DNA from: Paracoccaceae bacterium
Lineage (GTDB): Bacteria; Pseudomonadota; Alphaproteobacteria; Rhodobacterales; Rhodobacteraceae
DNA: 64,000 nucleotides
NCBI GenBank assembly: GCA_014872815.1
Contig: WKFK01000002.1
Location: 94,722 to 158,721, forward strand
Direction: 5' to 3'
The notes under the pieces were generated by a model. The model was not told the origin of the DNA and searched no databases. It was given only the letters and a program-made list of their open reading frames with translations. The translations under genes and the position numbers were made by a program. Shown here one piece after another: positions 36,301 to 43,967 of this stretch. How positions within the stretch are numbered: position 1 is the stretch's first letter; each line of letters begins with the position of its first letter.

Positions 36301-36731
36301 GTGTTTCAGGTGATGACGATTATCGGCTTCTTTCAGCCCTTTTTACTTTTACCGACGTGTTTTTTGTGCTGTTCGACAATGTGGTCAAGCATTCAGGTCA
36401 CTCCACGCCGTTAATCAACATCACGATTGGTGTGGGTGAAGAAGGAGTGCTGGAGATGCTATTCTCTAGCCAATGCAAAGATGTTGCCAGCCAAAGCGAA
36501 GCTGTCAAAACGGTTAATGAACGGATCGCTTCTGGAGACTACGCCTCCCGTGTATCAAAAGAAGGAGGAACTGGGCTTTCAAAAATCGCAAAAATTATGA
36601 GCTCATCCAGCTTAAATGAGCCGATGAAAGTTTGGCTCAACGTCGATGAATCTACCTTTAATGTTTTCCTATCCTTCAGTTTTTTTGAGATAGCGACCGA
36701 CCGCAAACCCGATCAAGGGAGATTGTTGTGA
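33399..36731 (+). CDS. dtcA: Detocs sensor kinase (DtcA-like)
   Basis: A 1110-residue protein whose C terminus is a GHKL histidine-kinase ATPase: N-box FFVLFDNVVKHSGH near residue 986 and glycine box KEGGTGLSKI near 1054. The large N-terminal part is all-helical in appearance, as expected of the TPR-like sensor of Detocs. In Detocs the kinase phosphorylates receivers on infection. The next two genes are a lone receiver and a receiver-phosphorylase fusion, exactly the Detocs order. Stop overlaps the next start (GTGA). I could not point to a clear phospho-acceptor histidine box. A start at 33504 is an alternative with GTGGAGG upstream. Confidence 0.85.
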   Translation: MPRKINKRVVRHQNYKNLIRGLDGARAGIVEVKSRMRDKNLSEMASWARRHFSFSSSFRGLNPKSAFEIPGLLTEEPDGLIREILWSIGLIESEFETVVQYLQMKQDAALQAENGNFAQVEDIVDHYLKANPWSLTVLSQKVFLVSSRRGLEAQREWLNNEVYSHGSSPSAIFSYWFGLRSEPGVDPLVFERDFREGVLNDTFTATETSFLEFFFLGAMPQEEDEAALLRSTQNQSIIDQYEALTSLCIHAACDNRASAKTYFETVFPFMRRLNDPRTEKLGVILGHGPSVENAKLSLVAETLSGYRSKAHELENWSAGQAISHLRLTHNQEFPKAAGGPAHFKKTIMSAISNRQLNAEDRECLKTSLFASSHSAQSQFALSSLRLKNATSPKEFRTWNLYRFLYDKEFDLALATNLHPIVFTYLFGDVREGKEDVLDTLVYFAKQQAEASQIERFDNTCRFATSWKQLDGELIRLQLLTAVHGGEIECALKDFRKFAVSSEIALEWVPFEQLSAAIDDAIVCSISHDPEIPLSLALLAPKMGERIQSLLLYSIECYLSGFDAIKPSDLKAETILRTNLMAEVLFECCTIDSLSLSLFYQSSEDVESERLELLRLVADTTAHLKEKAEKEIAQIIRSQEINRAIDTLQIGKISCDETQLRNWANSALKPKFDRLRSYIDIGVLPSRPGYSKDLLAAIREGQSQADLFEVPSNEAYSVANSLIDELISRYSFDPQHGLDSFLSLRIRHGTVSGQLRRPCAEEYLLTAACSEGDGYEQNSHWGNHLSAFMTSEMANDISFVLARFSQKYDVYIQRFTDERVQILSSSRERGLIATQFNQIVKLGFLDDIVDTEEFEDFLESFSILFWSNLNNSLETARDTIDTEIRAGFEAIFKELSEELKEISRSQSVPLLSDAIIRAQQNLNRSIDEMLSWFQVSQTPDSKPIAVNDLVGISLETVKRLNPGFHPRLSVSGDDDYRLLSALFTFTDVFFVLFDNVVKHSGHSTPLINITIGVGEEGVLEMLFSSQCKDVASQSEAVKTVNERIASGDYASRVSKEGGTGLSKIAKIMSSSSLNEPMKVWLNVDESTFNVFLSFSFFEIATDRKPDQGRLL

Positions 36732-37186
36732 GAATTCTTCTTGTCGAGGATGACGAAAATAAACGGAATCGCGTTACAAAGTTCCTCGCGGAGCAGTGTC
36801 CAGACGACGTACTGAAGCATGCTGACTCTCTGGTTGCGGGTTTGCGAGCCATAAAACTGGAAACTCCAGATATGGTCATTCTGGACATGACCTTGCCTAA
36901 CTATTCGGAAGCACGCATTGGGGGAAATAACCCAATGCGGCCCTTCGGTGGAAGAGAGTTTCTACGCCAAGTCCGCAGAATGAGAATTCCTGTGTCGGTT
37001 GTGGTTTTGACCCAATTCGAAACGTTTGGATCACCTCCCAATGTGGTGGACTTGGCTCATCTTGATGGCGAACTAAAATCCGAATTCACAGAAATCTATC
37101 TGGGGGCCGTGTATTATCACGCTTCCCAAACATCTTGGGCCAACCAAATTTTGGTTGCTCGTAGCAAAGTGGCTAATCAAAAATGA
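36728..37186 (+). CDS. dtcB: Detocs stand-alone receiver (DtcB-like)
   Basis: A 152-residue single receiver domain: MRILLVEDDENKRNR supplies the acidic metal-binding pair, MVILDMTLPN the phospho-accepting aspartate (about residue 54), and VVVLTQF the threonine/serine switch position. No output domain follows. In Detocs this protein is reported to act as a phosphate sink that prevents accidental activation of the effector. A GTG start overlaps the dtcA stop and its own stop overlaps dtcC (ATGA), so expression is tightly coupled, fitting a buffering role. Confidence 0.87.
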   Translation: MRILLVEDDENKRNRVTKFLAEQCPDDVLKHADSLVAGLRAIKLETPDMVILDMTLPNYSEARIGGNNPMRPFGGREFLRQVRRMRIPVSVVVLTQFETFGSPPNVVDLAHLDGELKSEFTEIYLGAVYYHASQTSWANQILVARSKVANQK

Positions 37187-38406
37187 TGAAAATACTCTTG
37201 GTCGAAGACGATCCTCAAAAGGCAAGAAATATTGCTAACACTTTGGCAGAGGCCGGAATTGACCCTGACAAGTCCATCGACATGGCAGTCAACGGCGCAC
37301 AGGCGCTCGAGCTGTTGCGCACTAACAATTATCAACTGTTGATCTTGGACCTGTTGCTTCCGATGCGACTGCAGGAAGAGCCATCACCCGATGGCGGCAA
37401 GCGTCTACTGGAGGCGATTGTTCGACAGCCGGATATTTTGCGCCCAGAACACATTGTCGGACTTACTGCGAGCGAAGAAGCTAAAAAGCTTTCACAGAAC
37501 GAATTTGGTCGAGGACTGTGGACAATTGCTCGGTACGGCCACGACACTGTCGAATGGAAAGATAGCCTGACGGAGAGAGCGAGGTACATACTTGCTCGAC
37601 AGTCTTCAAACTTGCGGAACTTAACTTACGACTATGATGTGTTATTTGTATGTGCTTTGCGCACTCCCGAATTATCTCAGCTAAAACTGGCGACGGGCAC
37701 ACAATGGACAACGATAGAGTCCGACGAAGACCCTACCAGCTATTTCGAAACAACAATACCAAATGGCAACAATGGGTGCATTCGGGCGGTCGCGTGTAGC
37801 GCTCCTTCAATGGGCTTGGCTCCCGCGGCCTCGTTAACAACAAAGGCATGCCTGCGGTTCCGCCCCAAGTTCGTTTTCATGACTGGGATTTGCGGAGGTA
37901 GGAAGGGCGATGTCGATTTAGGAAACATCGTTGTCGCGTCAACAACATGGGACTACGGAAACGGCAAGTTTGTCGGTGAAAACGACACACTGAGATTTCA
38001 AGCAAGTCCGTACCAGTTGCCTATAGACCCTGTACTTTCCAAATCCGTCGAAGCGGTAACCTCCGATCTGAAAATGATCACAGAGATCGACTCCCAGTTC
38101 ACGGGAAAGAAGCCAACTGGACGGCCTAGCGCAGTCTTCGCCCCAATGACGAGCGGAGCCGCCGTACAGGCAAACAGCGAATTCTTTGATTCAATTGCTG
38201 GCCACCACCGAAAGGTTGTAGCCGTGGACATGGAAGCATTTGGGGTTGCGTGGGCAACTCGTGAAACCCCTGAACCTCGCCCCAGAGCGTGCATAGTCAA
38301 AGCGGTCTCAGACTTCGCTGACGAAGAAAAAAGCGACGATGTGCAAGACTATTGCTCTTTTGTCAGCGCTCGCGTGGCAATCGAGATTGCCAAACGGGTC
38401 GTTTAG
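37183..38406 (+). CDS. dtcC: Detocs effector: receiver fused to nucleoside-phosphorylase-type ATP nucleosidase (DtcC-like)
   Basis: A 407-residue fusion. Residues 1-135 are a receiver (KILLVEDDPQKARN; phospho-acceptor in LLILDLLLPM). From about residue 150 a PNP/MTA-SAH nucleosidase fold begins, with FMTGICGGRKGDVDLGNIVVAS, the VAVDMEAFGVAWA glutamate motif and KAVSDFADE with the catalytic aspartate. Such effectors in Detocs cleave adenine from ATP after phosphorylation, halting phage growth by draining energy. All key residues look intact. It is the last gene of the operon; a strong hairpin follows at 38428. Confidence 0.88.
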   Translation: MMKILLVEDDPQKARNIANTLAEAGIDPDKSIDMAVNGAQALELLRTNNYQLLILDLLLPMRLQEEPSPDGGKRLLEAIVRQPDILRPEHIVGLTASEEAKKLSQNEFGRGLWTIARYGHDTVEWKDSLTERARYILARQSSNLRNLTYDYDVLFVCALRTPELSQLKLATGTQWTTIESDEDPTSYFETTIPNGNNGCIRAVACSAPSMGLAPAASLTTKACLRFRPKFVFMTGICGGRKGDVDLGNIVVASTTWDYGNGKFVGENDTLRFQASPYQLPIDPVLSKSVEAVTSDLKMITEIDSQFTGKKPTGRPSAVFAPMTSGAAVQANSEFFDSIAGHHRKVVAVDMEAFGVAWATRETPEPRPRACIVKAVSDFADEEKSDDVQDYCSFVSARVAIEIAKRVV

Positions 38407-38427
38407 TGGATCTGTATCGCAAATGAC

Positions 38428-38452
38428 CGTCCTCAAGCGTTGCTTGAGGACG
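38428..38452 (+). terminator. Hairpin ending the Detocs operon
   Basis: CGTCCTCAAGC and GCTTGAGGACG form a perfect 11-bp stem with a 3-nt loop, 22 nt after the dtcC stop. There is no good T tract, so it may stabilise mRNA rather than terminate alone. Confidence 0.6.
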
Positions 38453-38561
38453 AACTCCTATGACATTCAAATTTGAAACCCAGATCGGCGATGCTTGACA
38501 CGCAGGGCGGGCTACATCCTATAGTGGATTTATTGATTAAGTAAATTCTCTTGGGTGCGGC

Positions 38562-40469
38562 ATGAAGAAATTTGGCTCTCTATTTTCCTGTTGTCTGGCG
38601 GCCTTGGTCGCTACAGTTTTTCCTGCGTTTGTACTCGCGGAAGATACTACGGCCAACGCAAGCCTTCGCCCGTCCATCTCCCATGTTGCAAGGTTGGTTT
38701 TAGCCACCGACACTCAGGTGGAAATTCATCGTTCCGCCCAAGGAGGGGCGGAGGAAAGGAAGCACGTATACTTTCACAAGCCAGCCTTTTTGTTTTTGAA
38801 ACGGGACGCACAAGAAGAGTTGGATTGGCCAGACATAGTTCATGAAGTCGAAGAGACCTCGGATGGAGGTGTCGCGATTGTTTTGCAGGTTCTTTCATCC
38901 AGCCAAACAATTAGGCAACTGGCGAGGGATTTGATTTTACAACCTGCCCCCGAGGGAGATCAATGGTGGATACAAGAGCAAGGTGTTGACCCCGAAGCAG
39001 TCACCGTAAGGGAGTGGCCGGTTACTGATATCAAGGTCACTATAGGCGACATTGACGACCGAAATGCATCACTCGCCACGATTGAGCAAACGCTCTTGGA
39101 TACAGAGAGACATAGGGGTTTATGGCGAGTTCGCATTCCGATCAAAAATGAGAAGCGAGAAAGGGTGCAAAATCTCCTTTTGGACGGAGACGCGCTCTTC
39201 TCCTTTCACTACAAGTATGAAGGTTCAACGCAGTCTGAGGGACGAGCAACGCGTAAGTACATAATAAACGCGTTCAATGCGGCTAATGCCGAGATGAGCT
39301 CCGAGCAACAACGGGGCCAAGCTCCAATTTTCCAGGACGAAAAACAGAAAATTATTTCAAAAATTGAAGAGAGTACAGTTACCGTACTGTCGGCAAACAA
39401 CATTGCCCTCCTCGATCATTTTTCTACGGACTGGGACAAAACTCTTTTTCAGGAAGCGACCCAGCTAACAGACCTGCCTAACCCGCCGAGCAATCTGTTA
39501 AAAAGTGTGGACTCTTACCTAGAGCGCCTAGTTGACACCATGAAAACTGAGAATGAGGAATACAGTAGGTCGACGAACACTGACGAAACAAATACAGAAC
39601 TTAAGATAAAGACTAAGGGCGAATGGAAAACCGGCTGGCAAGGTTCTGCAGAGGTCGACTTGACCAAGGAGTGGAAGTCCAAGCTTGAAAAGGAACACGG
39701 AATTACGCTGAAGGAAACAGAGACTAAGAATGTTGTTGTGGCTCATGATGTGGCAGTCTCATTCCTGAATTCATCTTGGCGCGAAGGCATCCAAAGGGCC
39801 ACGACCTACGCGTTTATTTCTGTACCTTCTGAAAGGGGATTTCAGAAAGCCGCGACAGTCAAACAAGACCGCAGGGTTGGTTACGATGACTTAGGTGTAC
39901 TAGATCAGCCGAGTGGTCCTTTTGTGCCTTTAGGGACAGCATTGTGCTACTTTGGAGCTGGCGATGCGCCTCCTGCCGGCTACGCCTTCTTGTCGGATGG
40001 GTTTGAATGGCCATCTGCGCCCTGGGTTCCCGACGGGATCAAAGGGGAGGTGCTAGAAAGCTCGGAAGGGCTATTGCTCTCCCTCACAAACAAGGAGGCC
40101 GAGGTAGGAAAATCTTGGACGGAAGGGACTATCACCATCCCTTCCGCAACTATTCCCGGTTCTGCGTTTACCCTCTCCAATGACAATGGAATTACAATCA
40201 ACGCACTAAACAATACTGGCACCCTAGGGGTGTACAAATACAAGTCAGATGAATCCCACGACGGATGGTATTCCGAACGCTTTAGGGTGACGTTTGGAAA
40301 ACCGACTACTCGCAATATCGCTGACAATAAGGGGGTTACTAGTAAACCTGTTAAGATCGTCGGTTCAGTCGCAGGACAGTCCGAGATCCCCGCTCGACGA
40401 ATTCAGACGAACACTCCCGAGGCTATGCCGAACAATATGAAATGTCGGTGGATTGTGAGGTTGCAATGA
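38562..40469 (+). CDS. Exported protein with tail-collar-like C terminus
   Basis: A 635-residue protein with a Sec signal peptide (MKKFGSLFSCCLAALVATVFPAFVLAED, cleavage near VLA-ED). The middle contains a charged, probably coiled region (about residues 330-400). The last 180 residues start with FVPLGTALCYFGAGDAPPAGY and end PNNMKCRWIVRLQ, resembling phage tail-collar domains in which a similar PxGxI..G..PPxGW stretch begins and a WIIRI-like strand ends the domain. It is translationally coupled to a metallopeptidase gene. I know no named system with this pair; a secreted structural, toxin or receptor role is conjecture. Confidence 0.7.
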   Translation: MKKFGSLFSCCLAALVATVFPAFVLAEDTTANASLRPSISHVARLVLATDTQVEIHRSAQGGAEERKHVYFHKPAFLFLKRDAQEELDWPDIVHEVEETSDGGVAIVLQVLSSSQTIRQLARDLILQPAPEGDQWWIQEQGVDPEAVTVREWPVTDIKVTIGDIDDRNASLATIEQTLLDTERHRGLWRVRIPIKNEKRERVQNLLLDGDALFSFHYKYEGSTQSEGRATRKYIINAFNAANAEMSSEQQRGQAPIFQDEKQKIISKIEESTVTVLSANNIALLDHFSTDWDKTLFQEATQLTDLPNPPSNLLKSVDSYLERLVDTMKTENEEYSRSTNTDETNTELKIKTKGEWKTGWQGSAEVDLTKEWKSKLEKEHGITLKETETKNVVVAHDVAVSFLNSSWREGIQRATTYAFISVPSERGFQKAATVKQDRRVGYDDLGVLDQPSGPFVPLGTALCYFGAGDAPPAGYAFLSDGFEWPSAPWVPDGIKGEVLESSEGLLLSLTNKEAEVGKSWTEGTITIPSATIPGSAFTLSNDNGITINALNNTGTLGVYKYKSDESHDGWYSERFRVTFGKPTTRNIADNKGVTSKPVKIVGSVAGQSEIPARRIQTNTPEAMPNNMKCRWIVRLQ

Positions 40470-41065
40470 AAACAACTGTTCTTGGCCTTGCAATCGCAAT
40501 TGCACCAGCACTTTTGTGGGCGGATGAAAGACCAGTATTGCCGTGCGACGATGAACAGTCTGACGTGGCGGAACGCGCGCTAGAAGGAGCGGAGTCACTG
40601 GCAAGGTTTGCGGAGAACGCGCTCAATGACGCTGATTTTGATGACTACAGGCAAATCTTTCGTTGGTTCAATCCAAAGGAGGAAGATGAATTAGAGGAAG
40701 TCCTCGATGTGTTCGAGAACATTCTGGTTTGGTCTGAGAGCGTCAAATTCTTGTGCATCGCAGGTTCAGTTCCGGAAGGGCCTGTCTATGCGCAAGTTCT
40801 CCCGACCGGCAATTTTCTGGTTGAGCTTGGGTCCCTGTTTTTTGAAGCCGAAGAAGGCGGCCGCGACTCACAAGCGGGAACTTTGATCCATGAAATCTCC
40901 CACTTTGTTTTGGTTGGTGCGACCAATCAAAACCAGGAAGAAGTGTATGGATGGGATGCCGCAATGGAGTTGGCCGCCAAAGATCCCGAAGCAGCGCAAC
41001 AGAATGCTGAGAACTATCAGTACTTTGCCGAGAGCATTTTTTGGCCTGATCTCACCGAAAACTGA
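40466..41065 (+). CDS. Exported aspzincin-like (M35-type) metallopeptidase
   Basis: A 199-residue protein with a signal peptide (MKTTVLGLAIAIAPALLWADE). GTLIHEISHF (about residue 142) is an HExxH zinc site; EEVYGWDAAMELA follows with a candidate third aspartate ligand and NAENYQYFAESIFW closely resembles the NADxYEYFAEN end of lysine-specific/deuterolysin metallopeptidases. The ATG overlaps the upstream stop (ATGA), so it is made together with the collar-like protein. It may cleave that partner or an outside target; both are inference. Confidence 0.75.
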   Translation: MKTTVLGLAIAIAPALLWADERPVLPCDDEQSDVAERALEGAESLARFAENALNDADFDDYRQIFRWFNPKEEDELEEVLDVFENILVWSESVKFLCIAGSVPEGPVYAQVLPTGNFLVELGSLFFEAEEGGRDSQAGTLIHEISHFVLVGATNQNQEEVYGWDAAMELAAKDPEAAQQNAENYQYFAESIFWPDLTEN

Positions 41066-42225
41066 CTGATGAGGATCACCAGTTTGAGCAACTCAAATGA
41101 AACCTACATACACTACAGCAACTATTTCGATGCATTACAGCCCGCCAATCTGCGAAGTCGATTTTTAGTGCCGTTCGTTTCGCCTAGGAGTTCACCTACT
41201 GGGCGTCAACATGCAGAGCCGTCCGATTTATAGTAGGCGGCCCCGCAAACGCAAAACGCGGTTTCGCCTCGCCTATCCACGGACACCTCAAAAGAACGAA
41301 GTAGAAGTGGCGCTAGTTTCCTAGCGCCACTTCCATTAGTTTAGCAGATGGTAGTAGCAAACCGCTTGCAAAATCTCTGCATTGCGGCTCAATTCCAGCC
41401 AATGGCTGCAACCAGTCGCATACACCTCCGGAGCGTTCCAAGCCGCCATGACAATGGCAACCACCCATAGAACAAACCGCACTGCTTTTTTACGTCCAAA
41501 GCGCAAGGCAAAATTCCTCGACTTAGGACATCCGAATCGTTTCGTGCGTTCAGGCTCATTCCCGAACTGGCCACGCGCAGTTAGCCGCTACGCAGCAAGT
41601 GAATTGGGATTTCCCTTGCTACATATCAATTAGTGATTGCCTAAAACTCTTCAAGGGTTGGCTTGTACAAACAAGTTCATTGGCACAATCATCGACTACT
41701 GGAAGCCAATCATCTCCCGCGGCCTATCCCCACCCAGTCCCCTCGGAGGCAGAACGCAAATAGACGGCAATAGCAGTCTTTTTGGGGCTGAGCCTGTTGG
41801 GAATTGGGCCGACATAATCCCAGTTCCGGGGAACGACCTTCTGATCATCGCCTGTTAAATCTATGAACTACCAAGTGAAATCGCAGTGGTATTGAGAGGA
41901 CGAAGCCCAAGCGGCTACGCTTTGGAGCTTCTTGCCAACCATCTAATTGCACCGCGAGAATACTATTGAAGCTTGGAATCGTGTGCCAGTCTCTCGCTGT
42001 TATATGCGGGCCAATCAGGAGATGCATTTTCTAAGGATGCTCTTTCCCCATCCAATGTTTCGAAGATTGAAAACAACTCCACATTTCATAGATACGACGT
42101 GTTGATGAGGCGGACACTTGTCGCTGAAACGAAGTACAAGCTCTCATTAGAGTGACGCTTCCATCTTTCCAGACCTCATCGCCATGACGTTTACCCTTTT
42201 GCCGCGAGCAAGTTTTTTGATGAAT
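41066..42225. other. Long noncoding stretch of the island
   Basis: About 1.16 kb where only short, non-conserved-looking frames occur on both strands. It contains one very stable hairpin (41304-41333) and otherwise nothing I can name; it may hold decayed genes. One frame around 41780-41858 reads FGAEPVGNWADIIPVPGNDLL, protein-like but isolated. Confidence 0.5.
41304..41333. terminator. 13-bp perfect hairpin
   Basis: GAAGTGGCGCTAG (41304-41316) pairs with CTAGCGCCACTTC (41321-41333) around TTTC. It lies 239 nt after the metallopeptidase gene and could terminate transcripts; T tracts are weak on both sides. Confidence 0.6.
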
Positions 42226-42555
42226 TCACATCGCACCAGGGAATTCTTCACGCTCGTCTTCGTATCGTTGATGCAAGCTGCGTAAGTGTGAAAAGAACTT
42301 TCCGCTCGGGACTTCATGGGCCTGTACCATGTTCATAAACCACTCTCGGTCTTCCTCTAACACTCGAATATGGAGTTGTGTTTGATATCTTGAACGAGGT
42401 CGCCCCTTTCGGCTTGGTGGAGCCATTGTCTTCGAAGTCGACAACGGAGAGTCCTTGTAGTTTGGCGCTCTCGACACCTTCTCCAATATCCGCTGTTCCG
42501 CTCGATCAATCATGATCTCAAGTTGTTCCTCAATTGAGAGGCGTTTCTTGGGCAT
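42226..42555 (-). CDS. Small putative DNA-binding protein
   Basis: A 109-residue basic protein. The middle is low-complexity and basic (MAPPSRKGRPRSRYQ); the end TQLHIRVLEEDREWFMNMVQAHEVPSGKFFSHL has the strand-helix-helix order of ribbon-helix-helix repressors. It starts 92 bp from, and divergent to, the XRE gene at 42647. The pair could form a regulatory switch for island transfer. There is no certain family match. Confidence 0.5.
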   Translation of the reverse strand: MPKKRLSIEEQLEIMIDRAEQRILEKVSRAPNYKDSPLSTSKTMAPPSRKGRPRSRYQTQLHIRVLEEDREWFMNMVQAHEVPSGKFFSHLRSLHQRYEDEREEFPGAM

Positions 42556-42646
42556 AGGTTCAAACTCGCTCTGTATTCTTAGTCAGCTAAAGAGTCTTAC
42601 AAAAAATCGCGGATGTTTCATAGAGTACTTCGTGGACGAAGTCCCG

Positions 42647-42919
42647 ATGTCGGTGAATGTTCTGGCCATGGCAGAACTAAAATCAGAGGGTCTTTGGCAC
42701 GCTTTCGCCGTCGCCCTAAAGAGCGAGAGGACAGCTCAAAATCTATCTCAAGAGGAGCTGGCTAGACGATCAGGACTGAGCGCACGATACATTTCCTATT
42801 TGGAAACTGAGCGTTACCAACCAAAGCTGGAAACACTCGGTCAGGTATGTATCGGTCTTGGACTAAGTTTGTCGGAATTCGCCAAGAAAATTGAAATTTT
42901 CTGCGAGAAACAGCTGTGA
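42647..42919 (+). CDS. XRE-family helix-turn-helix regulator
   Basis: A 90-residue regulator consisting almost only of a HTH_3 domain: LKSERTAQNLSQEELARRSGLSARYISYLETERYQPKLETLGQVCIGLGLSLSEF. The start is uncertain: ATG 42647 has GGACGAAG upstream; ATG 42668 would also keep the whole domain. It stands between the cargo and the recombination genes, so control of excision or of cargo is plausible. Confidence 0.75.
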   Translation: MSVNVLAMAELKSEGLWHAFAVALKSERTAQNLSQEELARRSGLSARYISYLETERYQPKLETLGQVCIGLGLSLSEFAKKIEIFCEKQL

Positions 42920-43125
42920 GTCAGTCAGTGCAGGGCTAGACCTTGGTTCGGCACCCTTGAAACATAATCCCAATTGCCCCCTCAATCAGAAACTATGCCG
43001 GCAACATCAGCCTTAGCATGTGAGTGTTCTAGCAGCCCTGTTTTGGCACCATACCTTCGATATTACGTAGGTCGCACGAAGAGCACGAGTGCCAGCTATT
43101 ACTCCGAGAACTTTTTCGGGGTTTT

Positions 43126-43890
43126 CTACTTGCCATGCAACTTCAACAATCGATGAAGCGCACTTTCCAAATTGGGCTTTGAAACTGAAGCCGCATGCCT
43201 GCGGTTTGACGCCGGATGAAAAACTATTAATGCTCCGAATTCGTCAAACTCAAGCCGTCTTGTTTTTAGTGCTCTGGCGTCAACGAAGTCCGACAAAGCT
43301 CGCAATTCCTCTTCGTTCAACCAATTGACCCGATTTGGCTCAGGCTTTTCGCCGGAGTGGCCACCAATTGACACATTTTGATCGCCCATTTGAGACACCG
43401 ACAGCACCGGTAACTTGGAAATCTCACGCAAGCTATTGCATTGTTGATGCAAGCTTCTGATCCGCCCTAAAATCAACTGCACCTTGTATCGGACTTGATC
43501 ATCAGAAATCGCGCTTAGCTCAGCCCGACTTAAACTGGGGAGGTTTAGGATTGGCGCTTCATTGTTAATTCTCTTCCGTTTGGTCATGGCATTTTGAGCT
43601 TCACGGTACTTATCAACAATCTGACGGTACGGTCGGTAGCGTCGACTGCCAGTATCTTGATCCAGCGTGGAGTTGGAGAAGTTCTGCCCAGAAATAGCCA
43701 ATCCATAGTGAGTAATAATCCAGCGCCGAACCGTGGTAACGCTGATTTTCACTCCTTCGTTTATGATTGACTGACATGCCTCATCGACCATCTCGAGCCG
43801 TTGAGCTTGGTCAGATCGCGCGGCAGATATTCGTGACCTTGAAAAATCGCGTGCGGACGCAATAATTTGGGCGTTTTGATTGTTTGACAT
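43126..43890 (-). CDS. Recombination trio accessory protein (GmtX/TnpC-like)
   Basis: A 254-residue, strongly basic helical protein, third gene of the minus-strand recombination cluster. The N-terminal part (RLEMVDEACQSIINEGVKISVTTVRRWIITHYGLAI) resembles a helix-turn-helix, followed by a long helix (YRPYRQIVDKYREAQNAM). Its place behind two large tyrosine recombinases is that of GmtX in gamma-mobile-trio islands and of TnpC in Tn554, which aids orientation or efficiency. Assignment is by position and character, not by a recognised motif. Confidence 0.6.
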   Translation of the reverse strand: MSNNQNAQIIASARDFSRSRISAARSDQAQRLEMVDEACQSIINEGVKISVTTVRRWIITHYGLAISGQNFSNSTLDQDTGSRRYRPYRQIVDKYREAQNAMTKRKRINNEAPILNLPSLSRAELSAISDDQVRYKVQLILGRIRSLHQQCNSLREISKLPVLSVSQMGDQNVSIGGHSGEKPEPNRVNWLNEEELRALSDFVDARALKTRRLEFDEFGALIVFHPASNRRHAASVSKPNLESALHRLLKLHGK

Positions 43891-43967
43891 TTTTTTAAGC
43901 CCCTACCCAAACATCTTAAGTGGAGGAGATTTGGTGCATGTCATGGCAATTATCCGGCGCACGGAAA

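Noticed and set aside
41382..42155. Several 60-80 residue frames in the island gap
   Set aside because: They have no ribosome sites, no family features, and conflict with each other.
43126..43890. CRISPR or other array signals in the island
   Set aside because: No spaced direct repeats were seen anywhere in the window.
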